This document shows positions 1 to 9,317 of a stretch of DNA of 36,289 nucleotides, piece after piece. The DNA comes from a virus, in IMG/VR virus record IMGVR_UViG_3300020442_002498, positions 1 through 36,289 of that record, one strand, 5' to 3'. A model generated the notes under the pieces. That model worked only from the letters and a program-made list of their open reading frames with translations. It was not told the DNA's origin and ran no database searches. A program made the translations under genes and the position numbers. Numbering within the stretch: position 1 is the stretch's first letter; the number at the start of each line of letters is the position of its first letter.

Positions 1-2
1 CT

Positions 3-800
3 GTTGGAAGTGTTGCAGGTGGATGGGCAGGAGCTGCAGGAGGTGCTAAAGCTGGTGCACTTATTGGAGCTATGGCCGGTCCGTTAGGAGCCGCTGTCGG
101 TGGCGTCTTAGGTGGTGCAGTTGGTTACGTAGCAGGTAGTAAATTTGGAGAAGCTGTAGCCAATCCCATCAGAGGTTCGATTTCTGCAGGTATGGATTAT
201 CTTGGTCCTAAGATGGATCAAGCGATGAATAAGGCAAAAGAATTTGGAGTATCTTTGGGAAATGATATATCAAACATAAAGAGTAAAGCATCTGAGTTTG
301 GTAGTAAAGTTGTAGAATTTGGAGGTACAGTAAAAGGCCAACTTTCTTCTGGACTCAATACAGCCAGAGGTAAAATAAACGAACTTTCTAGTGCTGTTGG
401 TAAGAATTTAGTAGGAGCTGTTGGAAAAGCTAAAAGTAAAATTAGTAGTATGATGTCCAGCATAAAATCAAAAGCAGCAAGTTTAGCTAGTTCTGCTAAA
501 TCAACTGCATCTTCAGCTTTAAACGCTGCAGCTAATTTTATGGGATTCAAAGCAGCTGGAGGTCCAGTATATAAGAGTGGAACATACATGGTCGGAGAAA
601 GAGGACCAGAGCTTGTTCATTTAAGTAGAGGATCTACAGTTGTTCCAAATCATCAGATTCAAGGTGGCGCTGCTCAAGGTGCAGGTGGAGATTTGGTTGC
701 AGAATTAAGGGCTCTAAGAACAGAATTAGATAAGATTGCAGCTAACACAGCTCGTGGAGCGAATGCAGCAGAAAGAACTAAGATAGGATCAGCGGCGTAA
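3..800 (+). CDS. Tail tape-measure protein, C-terminal part (5' truncated by window)
   Basis: The reading frame is already open at base 3, so this is the tail end of a longer gene. The first 60 or so visible residues are Gly/Ala-rich (glycine-zipper-like). A Lys/Ser/Ala-rich amphipathic stretch follows, and then a segment reading GGPVYKSGTYMVGERGPE. That GG-x-V...VGE-x-GPE signature is common near the C-terminus of phage tail tape-measure proteins, where it precedes a polar tail. Tape-measure proteins fill the tail tube, set its length and can take part in DNA entry. Its stop overlaps the start of the next baseplate-type gene by one base (TAATG), as expected in a tail operon. An internal ATG at 72 is not taken as the start because the frame is open upstream of it. 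The family call is fairly sure; the missing N-terminus prevents any length check. Confidence 0.72.
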   Translation, partial: VGSVAGGWAGAAGGAKAGALIGAMAGPLGAAVGGVLGGAVGYVAGSKFGEAVANPIRGSISAGMDYLGPKMDQAMNKAKEFGVSLGNDISNIKSKASEFGSKVVEFGGTVKGQLSSGLNTARGKINELSSAVGKNLVGAVGKAKSKISSMMSSIKSKAASLASSAKSTASSALNAAANFMGFKAAGGPVYKSGTYMVGERGPELVHLSRGSTVVPNHQIQGGAAQGAGGDLVAELRALRTELDKIAANTARGANAAERTKIGSAA

Positions 801-3800
801 TGGGACTAAAAGATTTTGACATAAGCAAAATACAGTCATTTAAGTATGATACCTTTGATGCAGATTCTAAAACCCCACAACAGTTTGGAGATGGTCACTC
901 AGAATACATAACTGATGGGATTAGAGGTGGACGTCACGGTGGAACAGAACCAGGTGTAAACGGTGCAACTCCTCATCATCAACACGAACATTCTGGATTA
1001 GATGGTCCTCCATTATATGATACGATAAAGGCTTCACAAACATTTATTTATAACGGTTACACTGTTTTGGGAGTTGAAGATCCTATACAAACTAAATTTA
1101 TAGATGGAGATAACGCAGATTGGCCGTCTCAAATCATGATACCTGGAACTATCGCAGGAAGAACAGCTAGTCAACCAGATGGAGTTGGTAGTTTAGGAAA
1201 TCCACAAACATTTACAATAAATCATGCTGCTGGAGAATATACAATTACGGGTCTTCAGGGTGAATTTGGAATTAGTGAGATAGATTTACTAGCTGAGAAG
1301 AGTTTACCGATGAATTTTTGGAAAAACTCAATAGAAGGCACAGATAATTATCCAATATTCGATAGCTATATTTTGACAGAAGCCAAAAGAGGAAGCGAAA
1401 CACATGGAACAAATTACATGTATCCTACTCAGAGATTTTTTGGTAATGGTAGTCCAGACGAACAACCAGGTAGATTTGGTCCTGCTCAAACTGGATTTAC
1501 TATTAGTGGTTATGGAGCAAGAACAGTTGAAGGTAGTTTAGTTGACAATATAACAGAAAATTACACCGAGCTTGTTAAGAATAGTGGAGACATGTATCAG
1601 GATTTTATTAACAAACAAACCAGTTTACAGTTAGATTCTGTTTACCCATGGGATGATTTTACTTCCTTTGACTCTACTTTATTTGAAATGGGATTTTTTC
1701 CTGGAACAAGAGCAGTAAGAATAGGTAGTCCATTTAGACCAAATACAAAACCGTTATTTACTGAAATAGCACCACAATCTAATATTAAAGATTTAAAAAG
1801 TATAAAGGCTGGAGATTTTGGTGGTGGAGGTGATGGATTTGATTTCGAAGAACAGCCAAAAATATTACATTTATATGATTCATTTATATTGGCTGGAGAT
1901 GATGGCAGTTCTTATGCTAGTAAAGCATTTGAATTTCAAAAAGATTTTAAATGGAAAAGCATAGAATTTTCTCAAGATCAATTAAACAATGCTAGTGCTT
2001 GGGCAAATAATACTTGGAATAGTATGGTAAATTGGGCATTGCAAGGGTATGATAATTCAATAATACCAACCGTTAATGTTGTCAATAGTATGAGAGGTAG
2101 AACTTTAGATGCCCACACTCAAGCAGTTTATATGTCTAGAAAGGGTGTAGATGAATCTAAAGAATTAGGATCAGAGTCAGCATTACCCGGTATAAAAACA
2201 GTATACGATGAAAGACAACATCTTATACCAGAAGATTACAATATTGATGAAACTAAATTTGATGGTACAGCACCTAGATTAGCATTCCTATATAAGTCCA
2301 TAATATTAGACTCTGCAGATAGTGCAACTTTTACTACAAATTTAAAAGATCATCTAATGAAGGGTACTGGAGATTTTGACAAGTATCAAATACCTTGGAA
2401 ATCTTCATTAGATCATCCTCAAGGTACAAGTACTCAAGGTAGAAAGTATAACGAATCACAGCCATATATAGCTGGAAGGGAATACGGAGAATCAGCAGCT
2501 ACTACAGCTCCATCTCAAGACCCATTTAAATTTTTCTCTAAGCTTACTGATAAGTCTTCAGTATTCAATGTTAGACCACAAGGAGAAGATAAACTTTTAG
2601 AAAAGACTGGATTTGTTGAAACTCCTCCAGATAATTCCATATTAAAGACAGAAAATTTTTCATCACCATCGGCTAGTGTTAATATTCCAATAAAGGCAAG
2701 GGCATTAGGAAAAACCGAAGGTGTACTAGATGGAAATCAAACAATTGCAGATTTAACGCAAACTACATCTGAGCTAAACACAAATATAGAGAATACTACT
2801 GACACAACTGGACTGATAAACAGATACAGTACCTTGGCTTATGGTGCTCTAGGAGCTGACGATAGTAACGATCAAAACGATCCTGGTGGAGCGAAATCAA
2901 TGGTCTATGAAGAGACACTAAGATCTCCATCTGAGATGAATCAGACAGTAAACAAAGACTTAGGTGGATTAGGAAATGCAGAACGATCAGAAGATTTGTT
3001 AGCATTAAGTGGAAAGTCCAGAGAAGGTGATAGAGCTGGTGCTAGAGATATTGGAAAGGGTAAAATTTACGCCATTGGAAGACAAGGTTTAGTCGATGTA
3101 ATTGGATCTGCAGATAAAGATAAAGTGGTTTCAATTGATGGTAAAGCTGTTATTCATTTAGATAATGGTAAAATATTAAAGGGTAACAAGTTCGTTGACC
3201 AAGTTAATGCTATTCCTTATGGAGAACGAACTGGTGGAGCAGATGATAAAGATGTAGAAGATCTAGATTTTATTCCTTTAATTTTTTATGATGTATGGAA
3301 TGAAAAGTCTATTACGTTTAGAGGAATGAATTTAGGTGCAATAACTGATACTGTTACTGCAAATTGGCAAGAGCAAGAATATGTTGGCAGACCAGTTAAA
3401 TCACATACATACGGTGGAGCAGAAAGGGCAATATCATTTGATTTCGACATTTATCCAAAAACAAGACAAGAATTCCCAGTATTGTTGGAAAAATTAAATT
3501 ATCTTGTTGGATTGTGTTATCCAAATCTGGATAGATTTTTAAGAATGAATGGACCACTAATTAAGATTACACTGGGTGATATACTTAGAGCACAAACAGG
3601 ATTTTTAAATACACTTACAGTTACATTCCCAGATGACAGTCCATGGGAAATAGATAAAGGATTAAGGTTTACAAAAAGAATAAACGTTCAGTGTGAATTT
3701 ACATATATTGGTGGATACATTCCTGTATCTACTGGAAAACATTATGGTCTAAGTTGGTTAAATGGTCAAGACTATACAGCTCAAGGAGTAAAGTTTGAAG

Positions 3801-3904
3801 ATTATCCAAACAGAGCAAAAGCAAGCAATCCTGATGAAGCAACAAGTGCAATACCAGGTATAAGTAAACTATTTACAGAATACGGACAAGATAATGTACA
3901 ATAG
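800..3904 (+). CDS. Large tail/baseplate structural protein
   Basis: A 1,034-residue protein translationally coupled to the tape-measure gene. The N-terminal half is rich in Gly, Asp and Asn, with HGGTEPGVNG and a His-rich HHQHEHSG segment near residue 60. I do not recognise that part. The last 200 residues look like a compact fold: a TANWQEQEYVGRPVKSHTYGG segment, then FDFDIYPKTRQEF, then GPLIKITLGDILR and DSPWEIDKGL. This pattern resembles tail-tube-junction or baseplate proteins of contractile-tail phages, where 'GPLIxxTLGD' followed by 'SPWEI' recurs. The position between tape measure and a LysM baseplate protein supports a baseplate or tube-cap role. Its end overlaps the next start by 11 bases. 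No catalytic motif was seen. The function is inferred from position and a faint C-terminal resemblance. Confidence 0.6.
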   Translation: MGLKDFDISKIQSFKYDTFDADSKTPQQFGDGHSEYITDGIRGGRHGGTEPGVNGATPHHQHEHSGLDGPPLYDTIKASQTFIYNGYTVLGVEDPIQTKFIDGDNADWPSQIMIPGTIAGRTASQPDGVGSLGNPQTFTINHAAGEYTITGLQGEFGISEIDLLAEKSLPMNFWKNSIEGTDNYPIFDSYILTEAKRGSETHGTNYMYPTQRFFGNGSPDEQPGRFGPAQTGFTISGYGARTVEGSLVDNITENYTELVKNSGDMYQDFINKQTSLQLDSVYPWDDFTSFDSTLFEMGFFPGTRAVRIGSPFRPNTKPLFTEIAPQSNIKDLKSIKAGDFGGGGDGFDFEEQPKILHLYDSFILAGDDGSSYASKAFEFQKDFKWKSIEFSQDQLNNASAWANNTWNSMVNWALQGYDNSIIPTVNVVNSMRGRTLDAHTQAVYMSRKGVDESKELGSESALPGIKTVYDERQHLIPEDYNIDETKFDGTAPRLAFLYKSIILDSADSATFTTNLKDHLMKGTGDFDKYQIPWKSSLDHPQGTSTQGRKYNESQPYIAGREYGESAATTAPSQDPFKFFSKLTDKSSVFNVRPQGEDKLLEKTGFVETPPDNSILKTENFSSPSASVNIPIKARALGKTEGVLDGNQTIADLTQTTSELNTNIENTTDTTGLINRYSTLAYGALGADDSNDQNDPGGAKSMVYEETLRSPSEMNQTVNKDLGGLGNAERSEDLLALSGKSREGDRAGARDIGKGKIYAIGRQGLVDVIGSADKDKVVSIDGKAVIHLDNGKILKGNKFVDQVNAIPYGERTGGADDKDVEDLDFIPLIFYDVWNEKSITFRGMNLGAITDTVTANWQEQEYVGRPVKSHTYGGAERAISFDFDIYPKTRQEFPVLLEKLNYLVGLCYPNLDRFLRMNGPLIKITLGDILRAQTGFLNTLTVTFPDDSPWEIDKGLRFTKRINVQCEFTYIGGYIPVSTGKHYGLSWLNGQDYTAQGVKFEDYPNRAKASNPDEATSAIPGISKLFTEYGQDNVQ

Positions 3905-4199
3905 ATATAAAGAAGCAAGAATAAAGGTCAACTCTGATAATAAAGTTAGATATTTTAAACCTAGCTTATATCCAGATATAGAAGAAAAAGATTCAGATGT
4001 TGTACATGTCGTTAGACCTGGAGAAAGGTTAGACTTATTAGCTCACAAATATTATGGAGATGTGGGTTTATGGTGGGTGATAAGCAGAGCGAATAGACTT
4101 GATCCTTCAGATGTTGGTCTTAAAGCTGCTACACAGTTAAGAGTTCCAACAGATATAGGAGACGTACTTCGTAAGTATAAAGCCGTAAACGTGGAGTAA
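3894..4199 (+). CDS. LysM-domain baseplate protein (gp53-like)
   Basis: A 101-residue protein with one LysM-type domain at about residues 38-90: VVRPGERLDLLAHKYYGD, then LWWVISRANRLDP, then a QLRVPTD end. This is the usual LysM order (entry strand, YGD turn, WxxIxxAN helix, LxIP exit). In contractile phages a small LysM protein sits in the baseplate wedge or hub (T4 gp53, and XkdP/gpX-type proteins). There it holds parts together and may touch peptidoglycan. The start lies inside the end of the upstream large gene and the next gene begins two bases after its stop, so it is part of the baseplate operon. The domain call is firm; the exact T4 counterpart is inferred. Confidence 0.75.
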   Translation: MYNRYKEARIKVNSDNKVRYFKPSLYPDIEEKDSDVVHVVRPGERLDLLAHKYYGDVGLWWVISRANRLDPSDVGLKAATQLRVPTDIGDVLRKYKAVNVE

Positions 4200-4201
4200 T
4201 A

Positions 4202-7186
4202 ATGGCTGGTTTTAGAAAAAATATTCATAAGAACATTCAAATGGCATTGGATGAAAGGGTCAAAGCTGCATCATCTTATGGTGGTAGTAATGATGGATTA
4301 CGTTCTGAATTACTAGGACCTGTCAGCGAAGATACAAAACCGTTTAATTTAACATTCGATGCACAAATGTCAAAGACACCATTTATTAGGATGATTTCTC
4401 CTGGTGAATCTAGTACTGAAATATTATATGGAATGTTTAATGATACAGTGGAAGGTGTACAGATTGGAGCAGCATTAGATCAAGATTTTTTTGAATCAAG
4501 AGCTGAAAAAATTGGACCTACAGATACAGAGCAATATAGACTTTCTCAAAATTATAAAGATTCCAGTACCGATGATTATAGTACAAGTGATTTTGGAAAA
4601 CCAATTCCAGGAATAATTGATGCAGAAATACAATTTGTAAAATATGGTGGAGCAGTTAGAAAAGCAACTGTAAATTGGACATGTTATACGTTAAATGATT
4701 TAGAAAAATATAGTGAAGGTTCATTTTTGTCTCCAGGTAGAAATGTAATATTAGACTGGGGTTGGGTTAGAAGTGGTAAAGGAATGGAACAAGTTCCTAA
4801 GATATTAACAACAGATGGAAATGGAAAAGTTACATTAGACGAAGCACTGTTTGCTCCAAAAATAGAAACTTACGTATCTCCAAATGATGATAAAAAGAAA
4901 ATTTTTAAGTCTGCAGATTCTGCATGGGAAATGTTATGGAAACAACACTACGGAGATTGGGGTGGATTGATTGGTATAATATCCAATATGAGTTGGAACA
5001 TGAATAAGGATGGTTCCTTTGCATGTACAACTGAAATATTAGCAAAGGGAACAAGTGTATTTGAACAGCAAATACCAAGCCCTAAAAAGGAACAAATGAA
5101 CGAATTACCGTTGGGACAAAATAGTTTCGATTCTTTTATTAGGGAGTTAACAAGTGAAATTGCAGATGGAAAAGATGTTGATTTAAATATGTTAGCAGGT
5201 CCAGCTCTCAATATACAAGAGCGTGTTAATACTTTAGATATAGAAATAATGCAAAAGTACTTCGGAGACATTTTAGAAAAGAAAGCCAAAGTACAAGAAC
5301 GAGCACAAGAATTAATGGATGCTGGAGAGGATTTCGGAGATCCAAGCAATTATGATGAGGGAGACATTGTAAAAGTTCCAGCAATAATAAACGATAAAGA
5401 TTTTAACATCGTAGGAATTTTAGAACCGACAGGTGGAACTCTACCAGATGAATTAGGTGGAAATTTTAATTTGTTAGAATACGAAGAAACAGATCCAAAT
5501 GATCCAGATGCAGATCCAAAACTTAAACGATCAGCAAACATTTCTGCAAAAATATGGGTTAGATGGGGTTGGTTTGAAGATAATATTGTTTCGTATTACG
5601 CAGCTGATCAAGTAGCCAGAGAAAGTGGAAGACCAGAAGCTGAGTTTAGATCTATAGAAAGGGTTAGTGAAGCTGAAGATCCAGATAAAAAAACTGAAAG
5701 CGGGTTGAGAAGTATAAAAATAAAAAATACCCCTAATCTGTACACCTATGATCCAAACGTTTTTATTTTACCTGGACAATATCCAGAAGATTGGCATCAA
5801 AATCATAAGAAGGAAAGTGAAGAGGACGAAGATAATAAAAGCACATATAGAATATTAGCAGAATATATCAATGCAAATTGTCCTCATTTTTCAGTAGACG
5901 AAAGTAAAACACAAGGTTACCTTAGAAATGTAATGATAAACTTAGGTGAATTACAATCTGTGTTTAGTGCTCCAGGCCATTCTATTCAAAGTGCCATGCT
6001 AAAATTAGCTGGATCTTTAAATAGTCAAGTTAAGGTATGGAATTTTGCAGTTGATAAGGCAGATAATATTTCAACGTCTATGACAACATATTTTATACAT
6101 GAGGAAGAATCGGCAGATGCAGAAGAAGAACAAAACGATGATCCTTCTACATCATATATTTTTGAAAACTATGGTTTAAATAGTATAGTTAAAGATATTT
6201 CTTTAGGTGCATCGATGCCAGATAAGTTTGCAGTTATGGCTGGATATGGGTCATTTAGAGAGGAAGAACAAGCAAAAGGGGATATTGATATTGTTAGAAA
6301 CCTATTGAGAGATAGAAGCGGAGATAGTTCAGACGAAGCTCAAGCGAAAGCAGTCGGTGAATTTTTTGCTAATCCAGCAAACGTAAGTAAAATAGGTGCC
6401 ATAAAAAAATCAAAATCAGATTTAACGAAATATGGTCATGTTGGTGGAAAAAATAATGATATTGGAGAGTTAGAAGATGAAGGATTAGAAGGCTCAAAAT
6501 GGAATCATCAATTTAACAGTACACTAACCGATTTGAACCCTGGATCAAAAGCAAATTATTCTAAGCAATTTGAATCAAAATTTAAAGATAGTTTGGTAAA
6601 TGCACAAACAACGCTTGCAGCTACTAAAGGAGAAATACTTCCATTAGCAGATCAACAAAATCTAAACGTTTTAAGTTTCCCTTCTGAAGTAAGTGAAGAT
6701 GTACGCAAAAATTTAAAAACAGAATTTAAGAGACCGTATGATTTAAACGGAACTTTGAGATCACATTTCATGACTACATTAAAATGGTATCACGAAGATT
6801 CTCCACTAACGAAAACGCAGGGAACAAGTAAGTCTTTAACTCTTCCGTTAGAGTTGGATATGACAATAGAAGGATGTTCTGGATTGTTTGCTGGAAATAT
6901 GTTTAGACTTTCATATTTACCAAAAAGGATGTATGGTCAAACAAGTGTGGAGAATCAAACTCCAAGATCTTACTTTCACATTTCTGGTGTAACACACACC
7001 ATAGGTAAAGAAGGTTGGGATACAAAGATACAGGGAAGATTAAATAGGTATAATCCTGAAGCTCAAGATATTGAAGACAATTTAAGAAAGGCAGCAAGAG
7101 AGTGGAAGGAAACTAATAGGAAAAAGTTAGACGATATATTCGAAGCAAATCTTAGAAAAATGGCTTATGAGGATCCTAAAGAATAA
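4202..7186 (+). CDS. Large baseplate/hub-type structural protein, unassigned
   Basis: A 994-residue protein beginning two bases after the LysM gene. The first 250 residues contain a structural-type region (FNLTFDAQMSKTPFIRM, then PIPGIIDAEIQFV, then NVILDWGWVRSG). The final 150 contain LTLPLELDMTIEGCSG...GNMFRLSYLP...FHISGVTHTIG...WDTKIQGRLNR. The last segment resembles the terminal strands of hub or spike-linker proteins, where a measured quantity is followed by 'W-x-T-x-I-x-G'. The middle is acidic and poorly structured by eye (DPNDPDADPKL around residue 440; an EEDEDN run around 540). No hydrolase motif was found. Its stop overlaps the next ATG by one base. A hub or wedge role is inferred from order; the family is not recognised. 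Confidence 0.55.
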   Translation: MAGFRKNIHKNIQMALDERVKAASSYGGSNDGLRSELLGPVSEDTKPFNLTFDAQMSKTPFIRMISPGESSTEILYGMFNDTVEGVQIGAALDQDFFESRAEKIGPTDTEQYRLSQNYKDSSTDDYSTSDFGKPIPGIIDAEIQFVKYGGAVRKATVNWTCYTLNDLEKYSEGSFLSPGRNVILDWGWVRSGKGMEQVPKILTTDGNGKVTLDEALFAPKIETYVSPNDDKKKIFKSADSAWEMLWKQHYGDWGGLIGIISNMSWNMNKDGSFACTTEILAKGTSVFEQQIPSPKKEQMNELPLGQNSFDSFIRELTSEIADGKDVDLNMLAGPALNIQERVNTLDIEIMQKYFGDILEKKAKVQERAQELMDAGEDFGDPSNYDEGDIVKVPAIINDKDFNIVGILEPTGGTLPDELGGNFNLLEYEETDPNDPDADPKLKRSANISAKIWVRWGWFEDNIVSYYAADQVARESGRPEAEFRSIERVSEAEDPDKKTESGLRSIKIKNTPNLYTYDPNVFILPGQYPEDWHQNHKKESEEDEDNKSTYRILAEYINANCPHFSVDESKTQGYLRNVMINLGELQSVFSAPGHSIQSAMLKLAGSLNSQVKVWNFAVDKADNISTSMTTYFIHEEESADAEEEQNDDPSTSYIFENYGLNSIVKDISLGASMPDKFAVMAGYGSFREEEQAKGDIDIVRNLLRDRSGDSSDEAQAKAVGEFFANPANVSKIGAIKKSKSDLTKYGHVGGKNNDIGELEDEGLEGSKWNHQFNSTLTDLNPGSKANYSKQFESKFKDSLVNAQTTLAATKGEILPLADQQNLNVLSFPSEVSEDVRKNLKTEFKRPYDLNGTLRSHFMTTLKWYHEDSPLTKTQGTSKSLTLPLELDMTIEGCSGLFAGNMFRLSYLPKRMYGQTSVENQTPRSYFHISGVTHTIGKEGWDTKIQGRLNRYNPEAQDIEDNLRKAAREWKETNRKKLDDIFEANLRKMAYEDPKE

Positions 7187-8013
7187 TGGCTAAAAATTTT
7201 ACAACATCACCACTTCAAGCTGATACACCAGTAACTTTTGTGGAATCACCAGAAACAAAAAAGGTATTAGTTAAACCAACAAAAACAGTTGGAATAGTAT
7301 ACATTCCAGATAATACGGTTGAACGATATGAAGGACCGTTTATGACAAATGTTGGAGAGTTTACATATAGCAATACAGATCCACTAGTTAGTGTTAGAAA
7401 AGACCAAAACTATTTTATTGTTTATTTAAAATCTAAACGTGTAGTTTATGAATTGGCTGTTAATAGGCAAAGAATAGACAGGAAGAAACGAGTCAATCAA
7501 GAAGTTTATTCAGAAATAAAATCAGTATCTAGAGATGTATATCCAGTAAAAAAATATCCAACTGCAAAGGATTTACCATTTGATCAAATATTTTTTCCTA
7601 GAATATTTGCAAAAAACATACTGTATGATACGTCAGAGGTGGCTGAAGTAACATCCGTAACTAATTCTACAAGCTATGTATTTGGAAGAATGAATTGGCA
7701 AATAGGTGGTCTCAGAGAACAAGCAAGAATGAATAATGAAAAAGAACTACTAAAGTTGGAAAGAGTATTTCCAGGTATATCAGAAAGAATACCACCGTTA
7801 CAACTTCACAGGGAAACTGTTTTAAAAGAACAAAGTGCAGTAGCTAGAATAGCTAAAAATCCAATGTACACTCAAGTTGATCAACCAACAATAGATTCTC
7901 CTGTTGAAGATGTTGTAACGGCACCAATACAATCTCCTAAAAGTGGTCCAGTTACACCTCCTAGTCCAGGAAATACAACAACAGTTAGTAAAGGATCTGG
8001 TGGTGGATACTAA
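7186..8013 (+). CDS. Putative virion structural protein, unknown family
   Basis: A 275-residue protein whose start overlaps the preceding baseplate-type gene (TAATG), so it is the last member of the tail run. Residues 1-110 alternate short hydrophobic and charged stretches consistent with beta structure. The middle is basic (RQRIDRKKRVN near 98). The last 50 residues are low complexity, rich in Pro, Thr, Val, Ser and Gly, and end in GSGGGY. Low-complexity Gly/Ser tails are common on exposed or flexible virion parts, but no specific family was recognised. A short AT-rich gap of 43 bases separates it from the next gene. A structural role is inferred only from neighbours. Confidence 0.45.
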   Translation: MAKNFTTSPLQADTPVTFVESPETKKVLVKPTKTVGIVYIPDNTVERYEGPFMTNVGEFTYSNTDPLVSVRKDQNYFIVYLKSKRVVYELAVNRQRIDRKKRVNQEVYSEIKSVSRDVYPVKKYPTAKDLPFDQIFFPRIFAKNILYDTSEVAEVTSVTNSTSYVFGRMNWQIGGLREQARMNNEKELLKLERVFPGISERIPPLQLHRETVLKEQSAVARIAKNPMYTQVDQPTIDSPVEDVVTAPIQSPKSGPVTPPSPGNTTTVSKGSGGGY

Positions 8014-8056
8014 ACTTTTTTGAGTTTTAAAAGGGTTGCACAATATATATTAATAA

Positions 8057-9316
8057 ATGGTTATAGAAAGTAAAAATCAATACAAAGATTTATTAAATTT
8101 CATACGTGGTAAGGATGTTGCAATATCTTTAATGCGTCATGATTTTAGAGTACATCCAGCAGAAAGTTCTACAACTATAGCATCAATTTGTTGCGGGTCA
8201 GAACATCATGATATTATTTTTGACCATAGTGAATCGATTGAAAAGTTAGATATGCAAGAATTGAGTGTTGCAAAAAGATTTTGGGTCGATGATTTAAAAC
8301 AGTTTTATCATCTAACTGGTTTTGAAAATGTATATGATGTAAAATTAATGAACTGGGTAAATGAAGAATTTTATGATGACATACCTCTTCCAACAGTTTT
8401 TGAATTTGTTTATAAAAATACACCCAAGGACGGAAACAAAATTGTTCCATTAGTAAAGGTTATAGAATACAATCAACAGAGATTATCATCTATAGGTCAA
8501 ATGTCAGACGTTTTAAGTATAACAAGAGCTGCATTGAAATATAATGAAGCAGCATTGTCTTTAGCAAAATTAGAAAATAACGGATTACAATCAGACAATA
8601 AAACTCTATATACAAACTATAACTTATACACTTCTACTGGTAGACCTTCAAATACATTTGGTGGAATAAACTTTGCAGCTCTAAATAAAAACGATGGATC
8701 TAGAAAAATATTTAAATCTAGATATGAGGGTGGAGTATTGGTTGAGTTAGATTACGATGCGTACCATTTACGTTTATTGGGTGCTATATTAGATTATAAG
8801 TTTCCAATCGATAAATCGTTACATCAATACTTTGCTGATGAAGTTTATCACTGTTCTTACGAAGATGCAAAGGTTAAATCTTTTCAGATATTATATGGTA
8901 ATGCTCCTATAGACTCAGAAAAGAATCCATTTTTTTACGGGGTAGATAGATTGGCGCACACTATCCAAGATTACTTTAGTAAGAACAAATGTTTTCTATC
9001 TCATATTTATAATAAACCTTTCGGGGTCAAAAGCATAACGGACGTCAATAAGAACAAACTACTAAATTATTTTGTTCAATCTTATGAAACGGAAAGGAAT
9101 CTAAACGTTATCAGGGACGTTCATAAATATTTGTCGGAGAAGCAAACTAAAATGGTACTCTACACGTATGACAGTTTCCTTTTTGATTTCAATCATAAAG
9201 ATGGATTAGAAACATTAAAAGGAATTAAAAAAATAGTTGAATCAGATAAATTTCCTGTTAAGGTTTCTGCAGGTCAGGACTATGATAGTTTAGAGGACAT
9301 AACGAAAAGGTTATAG
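8057..9316 (+). CDS. Divergent family-A DNA polymerase-like protein (short)
   Basis: A 419-residue protein with the order of motifs seen in the palm/fingers half of DNA polymerase I. TSTGRPSNTFGGINFAALNK (about 192-211) matches the TGR...N-x-Q region. LVELDYDAYHLRLLG (228-242) matches motif A, with Asp232 in place of the catalytic Asp of DYSQIELR. AKVKSFQILYGN (271-282) matches the K-x7-YG of motif B. LYTYDSFLF (369-377) sits at motif C, keeping Asp372 but lacking the usual His before it and Glu after it. The motif-B Arg is also absent. The N-terminal 150 residues show no clear exonuclease motif. The phage separately encodes a full PolB replicase, so this is an accessory or possibly degenerate polymerase. 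No Shine-Dalgarno stands before the ATG; an AATAAAT element overlaps it. Family call moderate, activity uncertain. Confidence 0.6.
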   Translation: MVIESKNQYKDLLNFIRGKDVAISLMRHDFRVHPAESSTTIASICCGSEHHDIIFDHSESIEKLDMQELSVAKRFWVDDLKQFYHLTGFENVYDVKLMNWVNEEFYDDIPLPTVFEFVYKNTPKDGNKIVPLVKVIEYNQQRLSSIGQMSDVLSITRAALKYNEAALSLAKLENNGLQSDNKTLYTNYNLYTSTGRPSNTFGGINFAALNKNDGSRKIFKSRYEGGVLVELDYDAYHLRLLGAILDYKFPIDKSLHQYFADEVYHCSYEDAKVKSFQILYGNAPIDSEKNPFFYGVDRLAHTIQDYFSKNKCFLSHIYNKPFGVKSITDVNKNKLLNYFVQSYETERNLNVIRDVHKYLSEKQTKMVLYTYDSFLFDFNHKDGLETLKGIKKIVESDKFPVKVSAGQDYDSLEDITKRL

Positions 9317-9317
9317 T

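Noticed and set aside
218-589. Minus-strand reading frames such as this one inside the tape-measure gene
   Set aside because: They lie wholly inside convincing + strand genes, have no ribosome sites and no recognisable domains.
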